Of a stretch of DNA of 64,000 bases, positions 59,817 to 64,000 are shown piece after piece. Position 1 is the stretch's first letter. Every line of letters begins with the position of its first letter. The stretch comes from Actinernus sp. WN-2022 (taxonomy: Eukaryota > Cnidaria > Anthozoa > Actiniaria > Actinernidae): the NCBI GenBank assembly GCA_030867875.1, contig JAOWCC010001501.1, positions 15,281,524 to 15,345,523 of the forward strand. Direction: 5' to 3'. The notes under the pieces were generated by a model that saw only the letters and a list, made by a program, of their open reading frames with translations, ran no database searches and had not been told where the DNA came from. The translations under genes and the position numbers were made by a program.

Positions 59817-60126
59817 ATCAGACCAAAAGTCGTTTGATCAAAACTAAATTAAAACATCAAAAATTACCTAATGAAAATATATTGCCTTGCTGGTTTTCTA
59901 TTGAATGTACGAGTATCAACCAATGAAATTACGAGAAAGAACAATAGAACATTAACACCTTTTACATTCCTTGCCGTTCAGTGCTCCTGTTCTTAGCCGC
60001 AGCATTACCTAATTTTTTTTTTTTAACTTTTTATTTTTTTAAGGGTTAAGTAAAACCACTATTATTTCCTTTATTTTTTGTTATCGCATGAGAATATGCA
60101 TTGATATGGAAAGTACAATAAACAGG

Positions 60127-60332
60127 CTAAGGGTGCGTTCGATTGACCGTATTCCGGAATAAGAATGCACAGAATTATCACTATTATTCACTGGAATACT
60201 AAATGTATCCTGAATATCACATTTCAGCAAACGTTAGTAGCTTATAGTGCAAAATGTGCCTGAACCAGTGATTTCCAGAGATTATTCCATCCATTCTTAT
60301 TCCAGAATACGGTCAATCGAACGCGCCCTAAG
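60127..60332. mobile_element. MITE, CTAAGGGTGCGTTCGATTGA ends
   Basis: Terminal inverted repeats of about 40 bp: CTAAGGGTGCGTTCGATTGA then CCGTATTCCGGAATAAGAATG, complemented at the right end. It is a fuller copy of the repeat in IYD intron 2. Confidence 0.75.
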
Positions 60333-60443
60333 TAACAGGGTCCCATCTCAAGCATATATAACCACAGGTAGCCCAAGCTATGTAAATATATGGCCACTAA
60401 TTAATAGCTACCATACGAGGAAAACGTTTGCTGAAATTCCCTG

Positions 60444-60561
60444 GGCCCGGTTCCTGTAAGCCCGATTAGCGCTAATCCTGGATTAACTTTCAACAAAACA
60501 TATTAGTTGTCATGGTAATTAACTGTGGATTAGCGCTAATCGGGCTTTCAGGAACCGGGCC
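60444..60561. mobile_element. Palindromic MITE, GGCCCGGTTCCTG ends
   Basis: Arms of about 35 bp (GGCCCGGTTCCTGTAAGCCC then GATTAGCGCTAATCC) flank a loop with TTAGTTGTCATGGTAATTAA. The core is shared with the adjoining palindrome at 60569-60649. Confidence 0.75.
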
Positions 60562-60568
60562 GTGGGAC

Positions 60569-60649
60569 GGGTTGTTCAAAGCCCACAGAACCTATTGGTT
60601 GTCATGGAAATTAACCCTGGATTAGCACTAATCGGGCTTTGAACAACCC
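60569..60649. mobile_element. Second palindrome with different ends, same core
   Basis: Perfect 16-bp inverted ends, GGGTTGTTCAAAGCCC, enclose GGATTAGCACTAATCGGGCT and a TTGTCATGGAAATTAA loop, like the neighbour at 60444-60561. Confidence 0.7.
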
Positions 60650-61399
60650 TGCCTTGGAGGCTTCAGCCTCGTGTTCACGTTGCCACTGACACAAAAGCGT
60701 TTTCGAATGAATGCGAGATTAAAGATTCCTAAACAATGGTTATTCAAATTAGACGCTATTTATGCAATATACACATAATATGATAGCTAAGGAACATAAG
60801 AAGACACCTTGCACGTTTTGTCGATTTTTATTCAAGATTTACGTTGAAAATGGAAGGCTAAAAATCCCATACAAATGCTATTCAATACTGTCATTGACAG
60901 ATCTTGGGCTACCTGTGATATAACAGAGAGAGAAAGGACGGTTGTATCTTTTCTCAGTCAGTCCCGGCCACATTTGTCAGCAGTGAATCACGGTTTATAT
61001 GTTAGTGCCAGGATAACTGATAGCAGGTCGGTTTCAATAGATTTTTTACGATTTTCTATGCACTCTCTAGAACTCTGTGATATCATTAAATGATTAATAG
61101 ATTTTAACAAAGAGTTATCGTCGTGTTTTATGTGTTAATTCAAAATGGGCCAAAACAGGGAACATTTACCGATCCATCCTCGGAGATCCAGAGACCTTTT
61201 ATCGGACAAGAGAAAAAGGAGAAGGGCAGGGGAGGGGTTCTCTGTGGCAGAATAGGTTGGTTGGCAGATTAACTAGTGTAAGTCGACAGTGCTGAATAAC
61301 GTAACACGCAGGGACTAAGGACGACAGTAGCGTATACAAAAATGGTGGAAATTGTAAAAGTTCAATTGCTAGTACCTTCATGTTTTCTGCGTAGAATAA

Positions 61400-61885
61400 G
61401 AGTTTTATGGCAAGGATAATTATAAGCTTCAAATACTCTGACCACTTCCTTCAGAAACTAAAAAAAAACATGTTTTGTACAGTGTGGTTTAAGTTTTCAA
61501 CACTGGGATACTATCTTATACTACAAATACGAGAAATTGACCGGCACAATATAGTGCGGTTTACAATTCCAGCCGTTTTACGCTCCGCATGCGCCGTACA
61601 GCAATACCTGCTTCATTCCAATAGGCCTAATAGTGAAGCACTAAAGAGTTTCTCATATAGGGGGGCCATTCTGTGGAACACTATGTTGCGTGACACAGCT
61701 CATTCCGAACATCAACTTTTTACTTAGCTGTTACCATAATAAGTATTTACATTTAATTTTTTTTAAATAATGTTTTTAAGAGTTGTAAGTAGACTTTAGT
61801 TTTAGGACACACGGCTCTCTGGAATTGAAGAGCATTTGTAAATGAAGGGATTCCGTGGATAAATAAAGATGTATATGTATGTAGC
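61400..61885 (+). mobile_element. LINE C-terminal remnant
   Basis: A frame near 61620-61727 reads NSEALKSFSYRGAILWN, the conserved C-terminal end of CR1/Jockey-type reverse transcriptase ORFs. It is followed by a 3' tail ending AAATAAAGATGTATATGTAT at about 61862-61882. Upstream sequence is decayed. Confidence 0.55.
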
Positions 61886-62022
61886 TCTGTCGTATACACA
61901 GTTATAATATACTCAACAAAATATCTGGATTCTGATTGGTCAATAACGAATGCGTAAAAAGGTTATTGAGTGCACAGTTGCATGCTCTCTCAGTATATTA
62001 AAAGAAAAAATCGTATGAACTG

Positions 62023-62745
62023 ATGGTGCCGGCACGGTCGACTATCGATCGGTACGGTGCCTTTCAAAACGCCGCAGCCCGGGTGATTACATTAACTCGT
62101 AAGTGTGACCATATAACACCTGTTTTGTTCAATTTACACTGGCTTCCGGTAGAACGGATTATATTTAAGATATTATTAACTACTTATAAGGCTCTACACG
62201 GTGCGGCACCGTCATATATCGCCGATTTAATTACTGCCTATGTTCCTAAGCGTAATCTTAGATCGTCTTCCAGGAACCGGCTTGTAGTCCCACAATACAA
62301 CTTGCGCTCCTATGGCTATAGAGCATTTTCTTGTGCTGCGCCTACTCTTTGGAATTCCCTGCCACAGGATATAAGGGTCTGTGACTCGCTTATGAGCTTC
62401 AAGAAGCAACTCAAGACCTATTTGTCCAAGAAGGCATTTTATTAACTCCATATCTTTGTTTACTTTATACCATATATGTAAAACGCAGATTGTTATTATC
62501 ATTTTACCTATAGTTAGGCTAGCTTAGTTTTTAGTTTCCCATTACTATAATGTTTGTTAATTAGTTAGCTGTAGTTGCAGGTTAATTTTTATTGTTGATA
62601 TAGATATTTATTCAATATTGTTGTGAGCGCCATTTTATTGTTACGCGCAGCCTTATGTATTTGTTAAGCGCTATTGGGCACTTATTCTCTGTGGAAACAG
62701 CGCTATATAAATAAAGATTATTATTATTATTATTATTACGTAGCC
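62023..62745 (+). mobile_element. L2-like LINE, 3' end copy
   Basis: An open frame of about 140 codons ends at 62445 and includes FQNAAARVITLTRKCDHITP, LHWLPVERI, YKALHGAAP, LWNSLPQDIR and FKKQLKTYL. These are the C-terminal hallmarks of L2-type non-LTR elements. The 3' UTR ends with GCGCTATATAAATAAAGATT and a (TTA)n tail at 62723-62740. It is 5'-truncated. Confidence 0.8.
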
Positions 62746-62825
62746 AGTTAAACAGATTGCGAGTTAGCCATTGCCGATAGTCGGTAGTTTGGTTATTCTA
62801 ATACTTGATAATACCAGTCCAGTAC

Positions 62826-62910
62826 GATCCGGAGAATCCCGCGTCCTGCCGTTACACGCAAGATCCCGCTCTCCGCGTGCTCTGCCTTCCAACTGAGCCG
62901 AGAAGGCGGA
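62826..62910 (-). mobile_element. Degenerate tRNA-like sequence
   Basis: The minus strand shows CGGCTCAGTTGGAAGGCAGA, resembling a D arm, and a weak B-box-like GCGGGATTCTCC. It is probably an old tRNA-derived repeat. Confidence 0.3.
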
Positions 62911-63584
62911 TCGGAAGTGAGTTAATAAAACGGAAACAGTAGGAGTCGGAAAATAAAGGAGATTTCACAATGATAAATAATATTGTGTTGATACTGGCAG
63001 AGTGGGTTGCATTAGTTGATATTTTGCCGATATTTTGAAGGTCAAGAATTGAACCACTGATAATTTCGCGACGGACCGGTACCGACTGTTGTTGTCGCCT
63101 ACAGGATCGGAGATCAGGAGATGTTCATATATTAAGAGTATTAGCTGGCCCTGGTAGCTGGCACTAATAGCCCTTTTTATATCCATAGTCACGCAATTGG
63201 CCAAATCAACAGTCCTTGAGTCTCCAATCCGTATCAAATTTCCTGTTGTCGGAAACGCTATTATCGTGCCCGTGTTACTTTATACCCCAAAAACACAAGG
63301 CTCCGATCGCTGTGGATCACTCCGAATTGCGGGGCTGTACCTTCTAGCTCAAATACACATTTCATTTTTTTTAGCTTTTTTGCAATTGTGGAAACCGTTA
63401 CGTGAGGTATTGGACATCAATATTTCAAATCAACAATATCGTCATTAAATGTTCTAGTATTGTTTATCTTAGCAATGTTATGCCCCAGTTTACGCAAGAA
63501 TCAATGTATCCATGTTTTAAGTAGAACAATTGTTTTTTTTCGTTAGTCGACTATAGACCTAGAGGGATCATTGCAGCTTCCGCG

Positions 63585-63964
63585 CCCGGGGGGGGGACTC
63601 CCCATAAAAATAGACGGGGGTGCTCGACCTATCTTTTAGGGGTTAAAATCGTTAGCAGTGCTATCTCTTAGGGGTCTTTCAAAGGTCTGCTATCTTTTAG
63701 GGGTCTCCGAGACCCAAAATTTTTGTGGCCGAGAAAAAATAGCGCTGGATCCTCGAGCATGAGACCCCACAAGTTGAATCGGTATAATGTCTTTATATAG
63801 TCTCTAATAAATCCAATTATTGCCATTTTCTTGTCTTTTGGAGTGCTATCTTTTAGGGGTAATTTTTTTGTGACCCACGCCCATATTGCTATCTTTTAGG
63901 GGTGAATTTCATTTCTCATGTCGAGTACCCCCGTCTATTTTTATGGGGAGTCCCCCCCCCCGGG
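63585..63964. mobile_element. G/C-capped MITE, second type, 8-bp TSD
   Basis: It is flanked by CTTCCGCG at 63577-63584 and 63965-63972. Terminal inverted repeats of about 40 bp start CCCGGGGGGGGGACTCCCCA and continue through TAAAAATAGACGGGGGT. The motif ATCTTTTAGGGGT recurs five times inside. It shares G-capped ends, an iterated interior and TSD length with the 3.3-kb type, but not sequence. Confidence 0.85.
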
Positions 63965-64000
63965 CTTCCGCGCAGATTAATTGGAAGAAAAAGGTATTTT

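Noticed and set aside
1..64000. CRISPR array, operon or bacterial defence system
   Set aside because: The direct repeats are tandem without unique spacers, and the genes are spliced metazoan genes.

Overview
The window is eukaryotic nuclear DNA from a metazoan. It is AT-rich and intron-rich and carries a heavy load of short transposon remnants. Two conserved genes can be assembled exon by exon. The most likely source is an anthozoan cnidarian such as a stony coral or sea anemone. That is inferred from an intact LIMPETin-type gene (PET plus six LIM domains, an architecture split in vertebrates), an iodotyrosine deiodinase, and the mix of L2/CR1-like LINEs, tRNA-derived SINEs and many palindromic MITEs. 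No marker in the window fixes the species.

Layout. From 1 to about 5.8 kb lies intergenic DNA with a tRNA-derived SINE and several inverted-repeat elements, some nested. From 14,704 down to 5,865 on the minus strand lies a complete three-exon iodotyrosine deiodinase gene (290 aa). Its 7.7-kb first intron contains a decayed coding block, a T-rich minisatellite and a LINE remnant. From 14.7 to 29.1 kb lies the spacer between the two divergent genes. It holds a frameshifted LINE, several G/C-capped repeats, hairpins and a 43-bp tandem array. From 29,087 to 56,950 on the plus strand lies an eight-exon LIMPETin gene of 612 aa: Cys-rich N terminus, proline-rich acidic linker, PET domain and six LIM domains. 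Its 17.1-kb intron 2 holds most of the mobile DNA and a possible alternative first exon. From 57 to 64 kb lies gene-free DNA with more LINE 3' ends and inverted-repeat elements.

The two genes are unrelated in function, one a flavoprotein dehalogenase and the other an actin/junction LIM scaffold, and nothing indicates that they work together. The more novel material is in the repeats. Three copies from two related types of MITE have exact 8-bp target duplications, G/C-homopolymer ends and internally iterated motifs. One 43-bp satellite looks like an expansion of a MITE end. Some inverted-repeat elements carry clusters of CRE palindromes or nuclear-receptor half-sites into LIMPETin introns. All similarity statements come from reading the sequence by eye; no database search was run.
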